Source: Faecalimonas sp. (lineage in GTDB: Bacteria; Bacillota_A; Clostridia; Lachnospirales; Lachnospiraceae). Taken from it: a DNA stretch of 13,489 bases. The stretch covers positions 1 through 13,489 of the forward strand of contig JAPFCT010000361.1 in assembly GCA_026169575.1 (NCBI GenBank), written 5' to 3'. The stretch's first letter is position 1; every line of letters starts with the position of its first letter. The position numbers and the translations under genes were made by a program. The notes under the pieces are model-generated. The model saw only the letters and a program-made list of their open reading frames with translations, made no database searches and was not told the origin of the DNA. Below are positions 1 through 6,786 of this stretch, one piece after another.

Positions 1-997
1 GCGGAATATTGACCGTATCTTTGATCGCCACAAATGCAAATACTTCCGGAAGCCACTCCAGATTCTGCATAAACAGTAAAAACAGCGGTGTGACAAACAC
101 TGTGGCGATCGTGATCAATGCCCGCGATATTTTCAGATAAACATTGGTGATCGTAGGAAAATAATAATCATTCGCTTCCTCTATCATATCAAAGATCGAA
201 GTAGGCAGTATCATCGCCGATGGTGAATTATCGACAAGAATGACAACTTTTCCTTCCAGAAGACACGATGCCGCTGTATCCGGCCGCTCTGTAAATTTAA
301 ACTTCGGAAATGGATTAAACCATTTTCGCTTAAATAATTCTTCCGCAAGTGTCTGCTGCGTCATGCGAAGGGCGTCCACATGGATTTTTTCCAGCCTGCT
401 GTTCAGATTTTTCAGCAGCTGCTGATCTACCCGGTCATCCATATAGCAGACTGCTACATCTGTCCGGGAGCTTTCTCCGATCTCCGTCATCTTCATGACC
501 AGATGCGGATCCCTGATCCTCCTTCGCATCAGCGCTGTATTAAAAACGATCGTTTCCACAAAACCATCCCGCGGTCCTCTCAGAGATTTATCATTATACG
601 GTTCATCCACCCCTCTTGCCGGATATGTGCGACAGTCAATCACGATGCAGGCCTCATATCCATCTACAAAAAGGCAGGTCGTTCCGGAGAGCAGATTTTT
701 AATGATCCCATCAAATTCTGCCAGCGTATCTACCTCCACATAAGGTACGATCAGCTTTGAAAATTCCGTAGCGCTGTCCGGCATTTTTTCTTCTGTCACT
801 GAGAAAAATGATGTCATGATCTTAAGCATTGTATCATCCTTTGTAAATCCATCTATGAAGAAAAAACTGCTCTTTCTCCCTCCGATCACAATATCTCTCT
901 GCACAAGATCGAAACTCTCCTTTACCGGCAGAACTTCATTCATATAGGCTACATTTTCCTCCAGCGTTCCCATGATTCTTTTCTTATTCTCTTCCAT
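1..997 (-). CDS. spoVAF: SpoVAF/GerA-family spore germination protein (partial, C-terminus beyond left edge)
   Basis: Seen: an open frame of 332 codons from the ATG at 995-997 (minus) to the window edge, preceded by a good AGGAGG-type ribosome binding site. The N-terminus has the ENVAYMNEVL and SFDLVQRDIV stretches. A central soluble domain carries YPARGVDEP, LRGPRDGFVETIVFNTALMR and RIRDP followed by TDVAVCYMDD. LVDNSPSAMILPTS precedes the first membrane helix (about residues 293-313), and the visible part ends in AIKDTVNIP. Known: this is the order in GerA-type A subunits, and the N-terminal wording is closest to SpoVAF. SpoVAF is an inner spore membrane protein linked to the SpoVA dipicolinic acid channel and to germination; the family is about 480-500 residues, so about a third is missing here. 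Inferred: expression in the forespore, from the promoter at 1026-1055. The alternative is another GerA-family A subunit. The visible reading frame is intact. Confidence 0.82.
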   Translation of the reverse strand, partial: MEENKKRIMGTLEENVAYMNEVLPVKESFDLVQRDIVIGGRKSSFFFIDGFTKDDTMLKIMTSFFSVTEEKMPDSATEFSKLIVPYVEVDTLAEFDGIIKNLLSGTTCLFVDGYEACIVIDCRTYPARGVDEPYNDKSLRGPRDGFVETIVFNTALMRRRIRDPHLVMKMTEIGESSRTDVAVCYMDDRVDQQLLKNLNSRLEKIHVDALRMTQQTLAEELFKRKWFNPFPKFKFTERPDTAASCLLEGKVVILVDNSPSAMILPTSIFDMIEEANDYYFPTITNVYLKISRALITIATVFVTPLFLLFMQNLEWLPEVFAFVAIKDTVNIP

Positions 998-1025
998 GCA
1001 ATCCTTCCTCCTGCTTTTCCCTCAT

Positions 1026-1055
1026 TAGGATTGCCGGATTTTCTCCGAAATATTC
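1026..1055 (-). promoter_or_regulatory. Candidate forespore (sigma-G/F-like) promoter of spoVAF-type gene
   Basis: On the minus strand GAATA (1051-1055) is followed after exactly 18 bases by AATCCTA (1026-1032). Sigma-G promoters have GHATR, about 18 bases, then CATNNTA, so only the first base of the -10 differs. The expected start lies about 20 bases before the ATG, just upstream of the AGGAGG. The assignment rests on pattern and gene function only. Confidence 0.5.
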
Positions 1056-1082
1056 CATCCAGCTGCTTTCTGAAAAAAGCAC

Positions 1083-1127
1083 AAAAAAGAAAGAGAAGCT
1101 TCTGTGCTGTAAAGAAGTTCTCTTTCT
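1083..1127 (-). terminator. Rho-independent terminator of the PETPTE-linker hydrolase gene
   Basis: Read on the minus strand, AGAAAGAGAACTTC (1114-1127) pairs with GAAG-C-TTCTCTTTCT (1088-1102), giving a 14-pair stem with one bulged base and an 11-base loop. A run of six T follows. It starts 43 bases after the stop codon of the upstream gene and separates that gene from the spoVAF promoter. Confidence 0.8.
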
Positions 1128-1170
1128 TCTGAAAATTTTGATCGAATTACATTTTCTCAGTGTACCCGTC

Positions 1171-2535
1171 TTACCAGCAGCGTACAAATGTATGCGCTGC
1201 CCAGTCTACTGTTGAAATTTTTACAACATCCCCTTCTTCCGGTGCATGGATCATCTGTCCATTCCCGATGTAGATTCCCACATGCCATCCATAATACACG
1301 ATGTCGCCCGGAAGAGCTTCTTCCGCTGATACCTGAACCCCTGCTGCTCCCTGATCCCAGGAAACACGCGGAATGGAAATACCTGCTGCTGCATGGGCTG
1401 CCTGCACCATACCGGAGCAGTCAAATCCTGCTGTCGTTGTTCCGCCCCACACATATGGGATTCCCAGAAAACTATACGCAGCACTCACAATCTGCTGTGC
1501 AGCGCTCTGATTTCCTTCCGGCTCTGTCGGTGTCTCCGGTTCTACTGGTGTCTGTGGTTCTACTGGCGCCTGCGGTTCCGTCGGTGTCTCCGGTTCTACT
1601 GGCGTCTGCGGTTCCGTCGGTGTCTCCGGTTCTACTGGCGTCTGCGGTTCCGTCGGTGCTTCCGGTTCTACTGGTGTCTGTGGTTCCGTCGGTGTCTCTG
1701 GCTCTACTGGCATCTGCGGTTCCATCGGTGTCTCTGGTTCCGTCGGTGTCTCTGGCTCTACTGGTGTCTGTGGTTCCGTCGGTGTCTCTGGCTCTACTGG
1801 CGTCTGTGGTTCCGTCGGCGTCTCTGGTTCCATCGGTGTCTCCGGCTTCACAGATGTCTGTGGACTTTCTGGTGTGCTAGGCTGTACCGGTGTTGTTTCA
1901 TTCTTGGCCGGGGTTTCTGCCTGCTCCACTTTTCCCTCTGCCTGACGTTTTCTGGCTACAGCCTGTGCGGCTGCGAGTACCTGCTTTTCTTCCGCCTGCT
2001 TGGCCTGGATCGTTGTTGTCAGTGTTTCTTTTTTGACATTCAGCTCCTGATTCATCTTTTCAAGAGAAGCCTTGTCATTTTCCAATGTCCCTTTTAATGT
2101 CTCAATTTGCTTCTTTGTATCCACATATTCCTGAAGTTTCTCTCTGTCATAAGAATATACTGCCTGCACATATTCTGCTTTATTCAGTGCATCTCCGGCA
2201 GATTCTGCATTGATAAATTTTTCAAGCTCCGTATCTCCCGCTTCATACATATATTTAATGCGCAGCTTCATATCTTCATATTGTTTTGCAGACTTCTCTT
2301 CTGCCAGCTTCAGTTCTTCAGAAGCTTTCTGGATTTCTGTTCCCTTAGCGATCAGCTTCGTCTCAAGATCTGCCATCTTCGTCATAACTTTTTCCAGTTC
2401 ACTCTGCAGATCTGCTACAGAGTTTTCCTTTGTCTGCTTTCCGGTCTCTTTTGCCGGAGCAGCGAACACAGGCGTCACTGCCATAGAACTGACCAAAGCT
2501 ACTGTTACAACTGTTTTTCCAACTCTTTTCTTCAT
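1171..2535 (-). CDS. Secreted NlpC/P60 peptidoglycan hydrolase with coiled coil and PETPTE repeat linker
   Basis: Seen: 454 residues. A signal peptide with basic N-terminus and hydrophobic core ends at VFA-AP (cleavage near residue 25-26). Residues about 38-200 are a charged, heptad-like coiled-coil region containing KQYEDMKLRIKYMYEAGD. Residues 231-338 are 18 tandem hexapeptides of form PxTPxE. Residues about 344-454 are an NlpC/P60 domain with catalytic Cys373 in GFDCSGM, His418 in GWHVGIYIG and His430 in MIHAP. Known: such PcsB/CwlO-like proteins cut peptide stems in peptidoglycan, usually at gamma-D-Glu-diamino acid bonds, in cell separation or wall growth; the coiled coil often binds a membrane partner such as FtsEX. 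Inferred: the Pro/Glu-rich stretch is an extended wall spacer. The start has AAAGGAG and AGGAAG upstream. It lies downstream of a close paralogue. The cellular partner and exact bond cut are unknown. Confidence 0.9.
   Translation of the reverse strand: MKKRVGKTVVTVALVSSMAVTPVFAAPAKETGKQTKENSVADLQSELEKVMTKMADLETKLIAKGTEIQKASEELKLAEEKSAKQYEDMKLRIKYMYEAGDTELEKFINAESAGDALNKAEYVQAVYSYDREKLQEYVDTKKQIETLKGTLENDKASLEKMNQELNVKKETLTTTIQAKQAEEKQVLAAAQAVARKRQAEGKVEQAETPAKNETTPVQPSTPESPQTSVKPETPMEPETPTEPQTPVEPETPTEPQTPVEPETPTEPETPMEPQMPVEPETPTEPQTPVEPEAPTEPQTPVEPETPTEPQTPVEPETPTEPQAPVEPQTPVEPETPTEPEGNQSAAQQIVSAAYSFLGIPYVWGGTTTAGFDCSGMVQAAHAAAGISIPRVSWDQGAAGVQVSAEEALPGDIVYYGWHVGIYIGNGQMIHAPEEGDVVKISTVDWAAHTFVRCW
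1522..1845 (-). repeat. Tandem 18/36-bp coding repeat (PETPTE/PQTPVE hexapeptides)
   Basis: Eighteen consecutive 6-residue units are encoded in frame, mostly alternating PETPTE and PQTPVE, so the DNA period is 18 bp with a stronger 36 bp period. Variants are PETPME (twice), PQMPVE, PEAPTE and PQAPVE. Synonymous third-position differences between units show the array is not freshly expanded. Because the unit is a multiple of three, copy-number change would keep the frame. The repeat also keeps opposite-strand frames open, producing spurious long plus-strand ORFs. Confidence 0.93.
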
Positions 2536-2577
2536 ACTTCTTCCTTTCTCCTTTGCATTATTTCCCTGCGAATACGC

Positions 2578-2605
2578 AAAAGAGGGTTGAACAGCTCAAC
2601 CCTCT
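2578..2605 (-). terminator. Hairpin between the two hydrolase genes (terminator or attenuator)
   Basis: A perfect 10-bp stem (2581-2590 with 2596-2605) encloses a 5-base loop. On the minus strand it is followed by TTTTGCG, a short T run. It lies 99 bases after the stop of the upstream hydrolase and about 45 bases before the ATG of the next one. I find no convincing promoter in the 40 bases between hairpin and ATG, so the downstream gene may be read through it or from a weak promoter upstream of it. Confidence 0.6.
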
Positions 2606-2704
2606 CCTCTTCAACTATCAAGTAGCATACGATACCTCTGCCTGCATGCACAGACAGCATATCTGATCAAAATCCTCTGATAATTTCCTCTATTCTCTCA
2701 TTGA

Positions 2705-3931
2705 TTACCAGCAGCGTCTGAACCACGGAGAACCGTATACAGAAGATACTTTTACAACATCTCCCGGTTCTGGTGCATGGATCATCTGTCCGCCGCCAAT
2801 ATAAATTCCTACATGATAACCATAACATACAATATCACCTGGAAGTGCTTCTGCCATACTTCCTACCGGCTGTCCGCATGCTCCCTGCGCTTCACTGACA
2901 CGTGGAAGACTGATTCCCACTGCCGCGTGAGCTGCCTGCACCATACCGGAACAGTCAAATCCAGCTGTTGTCGTTCCTCCCCATACATATGGGATTCCAA
3001 GATATCCATAAGCAACATTTACGATTGCCTGTCCTACACTTGTATCTCCAACCGGCGGCGCCACTGGCTCCTGCGGCTGTTCTGGCTGCTGTGGTGTCTG
3101 CGGTACACTTGGTGTCTGATCTACATTGCCCTGATCTGTTCCTCCGGTTGTGTTATCGGAACCACCCTGCTGCGGCGGTGCTACATTATTTCCACCGTTG
3201 TTCTGTCCGCCGGCATTGCCGTTATTCTGAGAACCTGCATTCCCATTATTCTGACCATTTGTTCCGCCTGTGATCTGATCTACAGAAGCCTGAAGCTGTG
3301 CTTCTCTCTCTGCTGCTGCCTCTGCTGCTGCCTGAACAGCTGCCTGAAGCTGTACATCAAAATCTGCCACGTTCGCTCTGTGTGTCTCGATCGTTGTATT
3401 CAGATTCTGCTTTTCTGCTTCATAGTTCTCCTGCATCTTCTCCATATTTGCCATCTCTGTCTCCAGAGTCTCTTTTAAATCGGCAATCTGTTCCTTTGTA
3501 TCTACATATTCCTGAAGCATTTTTCTGTCATAAGAATGTACGCTCTGTACAAAATCTGCCTGATTCAGAAGTTCTGAAATACTGTCTGCTGTCAAAAGTT
3601 TCTCAACAAACGTCGCATCTCCTTCTTCATACATGTATTTGATACGAAGCTTCATATCTTCATACTGTTTTTCTTCTTTCTTCTGTGCTGCTTCCAGATC
3701 TGTTGTAGCCTGAGTCACTTCTGTACCCTTTTCGATCAGATCCGCTTCCAGATCACCCATCTTTGTAAGAAGTTCTGTCAGTTCTGCCTGAAGAGCGCTC
3801 ACTTTATTCTGCTCTTCTGCTTTCTTCTGCTCTAACTCATTCACTGTTGGTGCAGCAAAAACTGGTGTCACTGTTAAAGCTGCTGCCATTAACGAAGCAA
3901 TCACTAATTTTCCAAATTTTTTCTTATACAT
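2705..3931 (-). CDS. Secreted NlpC/P60 peptidoglycan hydrolase with coiled coil and Asn/Gly-rich linker
   Basis: Seen: 408 residues from the ATG at 3929-3931. The start MYKKKFGKLVIASLMAAAL opens a signal peptide ending at VFA-AP (residues 24-28) and has AGGATAGG upstream. The longer frame to 3988 has no ribosome binding site and begins at the predicted transcription start, so I reject it. Residues about 30-215 are coiled coil, very like the neighbour (KQYEDMKLRIKYMYEEGD, YDRKMLQEYVDTK). Residues about 221-249 are Asn/Gly-rich and 250-295 Pro/Gln-rich. The NlpC/P60 domain is about 298-408 with Cys327, His373 and His385 in GFDCSGM, GYHVGIYIG and MIHAP. Known: a PcsB/CwlO-like architecture of peptide-stem hydrolases in the cell wall. 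Both paralogues end in RCW. The gene has its own strong promoter (3996-4024). Its division of labour with the paralogue is unknown. Confidence 0.9.
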   Translation of the reverse strand: MYKKKFGKLVIASLMAAALTVTPVFAAPTVNELEQKKAEEQNKVSALQAELTELLTKMGDLEADLIEKGTEVTQATTDLEAAQKKEEKQYEDMKLRIKYMYEEGDATFVEKLLTADSISELLNQADFVQSVHSYDRKMLQEYVDTKEQIADLKETLETEMANMEKMQENYEAEKQNLNTTIETHRANVADFDVQLQAAVQAAAEAAAEREAQLQASVDQITGGTNGQNNGNAGSQNNGNAGGQNNGGNNVAPPQQGGSDNTTGGTDQGNVDQTPSVPQTPQQPEQPQEPVAPPVGDTSVGQAIVNVAYGYLGIPYVWGGTTTAGFDCSGMVQAAHAAVGISLPRVSEAQGACGQPVGSMAEALPGDIVCYGYHVGIYIGGGQMIHAPEPGDVVKVSSVYGSPWFRRCW

Positions 3932-3995
3932 AAAATACCTATCCTGACTTTCCAAATTTATTATTTTAGATAAAATATCTGCCCTCATATGGGGT

Positions 3996-4024
3996 ATTAT
4001 ATCTTCTTTTCATCTAAAATGCAA
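3996..4024 (-). promoter_or_regulatory. Sigma-A-like promoter of the Asn/Gly-linker hydrolase
   Basis: On the minus strand TTGCAT (4019-4024) is followed after 17 bases by a perfect TATAAT (3996-4001). The predicted start near 3989 gives a leader of about 58 bases to the ATG at 3931. This argues against translation from the in-frame ATG at 3988. Confidence 0.7.
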
Positions 4025-4109
4025 TAACTTTTAACATTTTTGTAATATTTTTCCATCCACAAAAAAGCATTTTTTTGCTCTGTCTGTTCTCTCAGTCACA
4101 GAAAACTTC

Positions 4110-4138
4110 TTTACATTTTTCTGCCGGCAAGTTATACT
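4110..4138 (+). promoter_or_regulatory. Sigma-A-like promoter of the glyoxalase-family gene
   Basis: TTTACA (4110-4115), 17 bases, TATACT (4133-4138). The predicted start near 4145 leaves a leader of about 22 bases carrying AGGAGGA before the ATG at 4167. It diverges from the hydrolase promoter across about 85 bases of AT-rich sequence (4025-4109) in which I see no other site. Confidence 0.75.
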
Positions 4139-4166
4139 CAAAGAAAAATTTTTAGGAGGAACAGCA

Positions 4167-4535
4167 ATGAGTTTTAAATTTGTACACAATAATTTCAATG
4201 TAAGAGATTTAGAAAAATCACTTTCTTTTTATAAGGAAGCGCTCGGACTTGATGTTGTCCGCGAACACCGTGCAGAAGATGGCAGTTTCATCTTAGTCTA
4301 TCTCGGAGATGGGACAACACCACATCAGCTGGAACTGACATGGCTCCGTGACTGGGATCGTCCATATGAGCTTGGTGACAACGAGTTCCATCTCGCTTTT
4401 GAGACAGACTGCTATGAAGAGTCGCTTGCAAAACACAGAGAAATGGGCTGTGTCTGCTTCGAAAATGAAGCTATGGGAATCTACTTTATAGAAGATCCGG
4501 ACGGATACTGGCTCGAGATCGTTCCTGCAAAATAG
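4167..4535 (+). CDS. Glyoxalase I-like VOC-family metalloenzyme (lactoylglutathione lyase family)
   Basis: Seen: 122 residues, two beta-alpha-beta-beta-beta modules of the vicinal oxygen chelate fold. The first starts at FVHNNFNVRDLEKSLSFY and the second at FHLAFET. The four expected metal ligands are present: His7, Glu56 (HQLELTW), His75 (EFHLAF) and Glu117 (GYWLEIV), with the family signature EDPDGYWLE. Known: glyoxalase I isomerises the hemithioacetal of methylglyoxal and a thiol to an acyl thioester in cytoplasmic detoxification; full ligand conservation fits an active metalloenzyme. Clostridia often lack glutathione, so the real thiol cofactor or substrate is uncertain. It is monocistronic, with its own promoter and a terminator 23 bases past the stop. 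The start is supported by AGGAGGA seven bases upstream. Confidence 0.85.
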   Translation: MSFKFVHNNFNVRDLEKSLSFYKEALGLDVVREHRAEDGSFILVYLGDGTTPHQLELTWLRDWDRPYELGDNEFHLAFETDCYEESLAKHREMGCVCFENEAMGIYFIEDPDGYWLEIVPAK

Positions 4536-4557
4536 TGCTTCTTCCCTTTTTATCCTG

Positions 4558-4605
4558 AAAAATGTCCTGCCGGGAATCTGACCTGGCAGGACATTTTACT
4601 TTTTG
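4558..4605. terminator. Bidirectional terminator between converging genes
   Basis: A 13-bp perfect stem (4559-4571 with 4585-4597) extends by a GGG/CCT pairing to leave a 7-base loop. Both outer edges are A/T: TTTTACTTTTTG on the plus side and TTTTTC on the minus side. It serves the glyoxalase gene on the plus strand and the CPBP protease gene converging from the minus strand. Confidence 0.85.
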
Positions 4606-4691
4606 TTTCATCTTCTATAAAGCGCTTCTCTGACTGTCCTGTTGACTGTCTTTTGGAAACTTCTGTCTTCTTTGAAATTTTTCTCCGGCTG

Positions 4692-5543
4692 CTATTTCAC
4701 TGCCTGTGTCGGTTCTTCCTGTCCGATCCTCTGGATCATCACATACATGGTCGCTGAGATTGCCGCGCATGCAACGGTCGCGATCCCCATTCGCATCGGC
4801 TGTTCAAACATCCAGCTAAACCCGCCGATCTCCGATAAGATCACAGATGTCAGATTTAATACCATATGTGCCAGTATCGGCGCCTTCAAAGATCCATATT
4901 TCTCATAAGCGTATGCAAGCAATGCGCCCAGCACACCTCCATACACTGCCTGAACAAGATTTCCATGATAAATTCCGAAGATCAGCGCACTGATCAAAAT
5001 CGCGCGCTTCCTATTCAGCACTTCCCGCATTCTCTTAAATATCAGTCCACGAAAAACAAGTTCTTCCGCAATCGGTGTCAGAATTCCCAGACAAATGATC
5101 TGCGCCGCAAGATTTACCTCATAAAAATTAGCTCCCGTTTCCTCGTAAGAACTGATCATTGCAAGGTTGCTCAATGTCAGAATATTGTTCAGCGCCACAC
5201 ATGCCGCCATTCCAAGTATCACGATCCAGATATATTTTGTCAGCCCCGCCTTCTTCGGCTCAGGCATCCCCAGCTGTCTTCTGATCCGGTTATCCTTATG
5301 GAACAGCCACCAGAATACCGGGATTGCCACCAGCGCTGTCACTCCGGTGATGATCGTTGTATATTTTAAGATCTCGTTTGTCATCTCTGTCACCATCTGC
5401 GCATATTCCACCTGACCGTTCAGATACTGCGGCATCTTCAGCCCTGCGACGACTGCGCTTGCAAACATTGTGACAACAAGTGATATTCCATAATAAACCA
5501 AAAGCGGGATGGCTACCCGCCCGAAAATACTTTTCTGCCTCAT
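4692..5543 (-). CDS. CPBP-family intramembrane glutamic protease (CAAX/Abi type)
   Basis: Seen: 283 residues with about seven or eight hydrophobic segments. All three CPBP motifs are present: EELVFR (Glu160, Glu161, Arg165), FGIYH (Phe189, His193) and HMVLN (His226, Asn230). A cytosolic-looking basic loop, KDNRIRRQLGMPEPKK, lies at about 83-98. Known: the family, named after Rce1-like CAAX proteases, cuts substrates within the membrane; bacterial members process peptides or act in bacteriocin self-immunity, but most have no known substrate. Neighbours: last of an argS - alaX - protease series on the minus strand, 70 bases after the alaX stop, with AGGAGA before the ATG. No CAAX-like substrate gene or bacteriocin is visible nearby. 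The function beyond protease family is unknown. Confidence 0.85.
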   Translation of the reverse strand: MRQKSIFGRVAIPLLVYYGISLVVTMFASAVVAGLKMPQYLNGQVEYAQMVTEMTNEILKYTTIITGVTALVAIPVFWWLFHKDNRIRRQLGMPEPKKAGLTKYIWIVILGMAACVALNNILTLSNLAMISSYEETGANFYEVNLAAQIICLGILTPIAEELVFRGLIFKRMREVLNRKRAILISALIFGIYHGNLVQAVYGGVLGALLAYAYEKYGSLKAPILAHMVLNLTSVILSEIGGFSWMFEQPMRMGIATVACAAISATMYVMIQRIGQEEPTQAVK

Positions 5544-5565
5544 CCGGTCTCCTCTCTTTTGTCCA

Positions 5566-5584
5566 CTGCCATATGGCAGCTGCC
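5566..5584. repeat. Two overlapping perfect palindromes upstream of the CPBP gene
   Basis: CTGCCATATGGCAG (5566-5579) is a 14-base perfect palindrome and GGCAGCTGCC (5575-5584) a second one sharing GGCAG. They lie 22-41 bases before the CPBP ATG, within the alaX-CPBP gap. In RNA they would form mutually exclusive hairpins. Whether they act as operator, processing site or weak attenuator cannot be told. Confidence 0.6.
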
Positions 5585-5613
5585 TTCTCTGTCAGATTTT
5601 CTTCCCTGCCGCT

Positions 5614-6768
5614 CTATTTTAGTCCATGCAGCAAAAATGTTCTGATCTCCTCCTGCTTTCCTTTTACAGTTCCCTGCACCATCTCCGGCTTTCCGCCGCC
5701 GCGTCCTTGAAATGCTTCATTGAGAAGTCTGCCTGCCGCTCTCACATCCATTTCCCGGCTTCCAAGCACATAGCGGTATCCTTCCTTGTCATCTCCGGAA
5801 AAGACGACTGCCATTTTCGCACCTTTTTCCAGAAGAAGGTTGACCAGTTCTCTCGTCATGACCGGATCTGTCTCTTCAAACAGACTGACGATCTCCGCGG
5901 AAACATCCAGCATCTCCACCTTCTGCTGCAGGATCCTCTTCTCCAGCTCTGCAATTTTTGCTTTTTTGCTGTTCAGTTCTTCCTTTAGCCGCGTCACTTC
6001 CGCTGCTGTTTCATATTCTTTTGCAGAAAGCATCACTGCAATTTCCCGGTTATTTTTTTCTTTCTGATGGTAATCTTCCAGAGCCCGGAACCCACACAGC
6101 ATCGATATGCGTACACCGCCTTTATAATTCTGGATCCCCACAAGCTTGATCAGACCGATCTCTCCGGTGTGCTTTACATGAGGCGCACAGCAGGCACAGA
6201 CATCATATCCATCGATCACGACGATCCGCACCTGCCCTTCAATCTCGATCTTACTCCGGTAAGTGATCTCCTGAAGTTCCTCATCTGTCGGATACAATAC
6301 CTGTACCGGAAGATTTTTTGCCACCGCCTCGTTGGCGAGCAGCTCGATCTCATGTAACTTTTCCTTTGGAACAACGCCATTAAAGTCCAGCGTCACAGAA
6401 TCGCTCCCGAGATGAAATCCTACATTGTGATACCCATACAGCCTGTTGATCAGCCCGGAAACAATATGCTCCCCGGTATGCTGCTGCATTTTTGAGAAAC
6501 GTTCCTTCCAGTCAATACAGCCTTCTACTACTGCTCCTTTTTCAAGAGCTCCGTCTGTGTAATGGATGATCGTTCCATCGATTTCCTGCACATCAAATAC
6601 AGAAACACTGCCGATCCTCCCGGTGTCTGCTTTCTGTCCGCCCCCTTCCGGGAAAAAAGCCGTCCGGTCAAGAACGATCTCATACCCGTTCTCTGACCTT
6701 CTGACTTCCTGCACGGTCGCGGTAAATGTACACTTGTGACTGTCCTGATAAAATAATTTTTCTGTCAT
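5614..6768 (-). CDS. AlaX-type alanyl-tRNA editing protein with DHHA1 domain
   Basis: Seen: 384 residues. FFPEGGGQKADTG (39-50) belongs to the AlaRS/ThrRS-like editing fold. The zinc-binding residues are His97 and His101 in QQHTGEH, and Cys193 and His197 in CCAPH. A charged coiled coil spans about 252-290. A C-terminal DHHA1-type domain includes GRGGGKPEMVQG (355-366). The catalytic aminoacylation domain of AlaRS is absent. Known: free-standing AlaX proteins remove Ser or Gly wrongly attached to tRNA-Ala; this long form with DHHA1 matches the AlaX-L class. Neighbours: it starts 18 bases after the argS stop, with GGAAGGA overlapping the end of argS, so the two are almost certainly co-transcribed. 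It should act in the cytoplasm in translation quality control. A role tied specifically to arginine charging is not implied by the sequence. Confidence 0.9.
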   Translation of the reverse strand: MTEKLFYQDSHKCTFTATVQEVRRSENGYEIVLDRTAFFPEGGGQKADTGRIGSVSVFDVQEIDGTIIHYTDGALEKGAVVEGCIDWKERFSKMQQHTGEHIVSGLINRLYGYHNVGFHLGSDSVTLDFNGVVPKEKLHEIELLANEAVAKNLPVQVLYPTDEELQEITYRSKIEIEGQVRIVVIDGYDVCACCAPHVKHTGEIGLIKLVGIQNYKGGVRISMLCGFRALEDYHQKEKNNREIAVMLSAKEYETAAEVTRLKEELNSKKAKIAELEKRILQQKVEMLDVSAEIVSLFEETDPVMTRELVNLLLEKGAKMAVVFSGDDKEGYRYVLGSREMDVRAAGRLLNEAFQGRGGGKPEMVQGTVKGKQEEIRTFLLHGLK

Positions 6769-6786
6769 CTTTACCGCTTGTCCTTC

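Noticed and set aside
984..1187. A 67-codon minus-strand ORF between the hydrolase and spoVAF genes
   Set aside because: It spans the terminator and the spoVAF promoter and overlaps both neighbours without its own binding site.
1522..1845. Regular repeats that could suggest a CRISPR array
   Set aside because: The units are contiguous with no unique spacers and encode in-frame PETPTE hexapeptides inside a clear gene.
1188..2097. Two long plus-strand ORFs (230 and 234 codons) opposite the hydrolase gene
   Set aside because: They are held open by the 18-bp coding repeat of the minus-strand gene; their translations are low-complexity Val/Ser or Arg/Leu/Trp repeats without ribosome binding sites.
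3932..3988. Upstream start giving a 427-residue form of the Asn/Gly-linker hydrolase
   Set aside because: No ribosome binding site, it coincides with the predicted transcription start, and it would bury the signal peptide 19 residues inside the protein.
3989..4060. A WalR-type box upstream of the cell wall hydrolase gene
   Set aside because: TGTTAA and TGTAAT occur singly, but no two TGTWAH half-sites with five-base spacing could be found.
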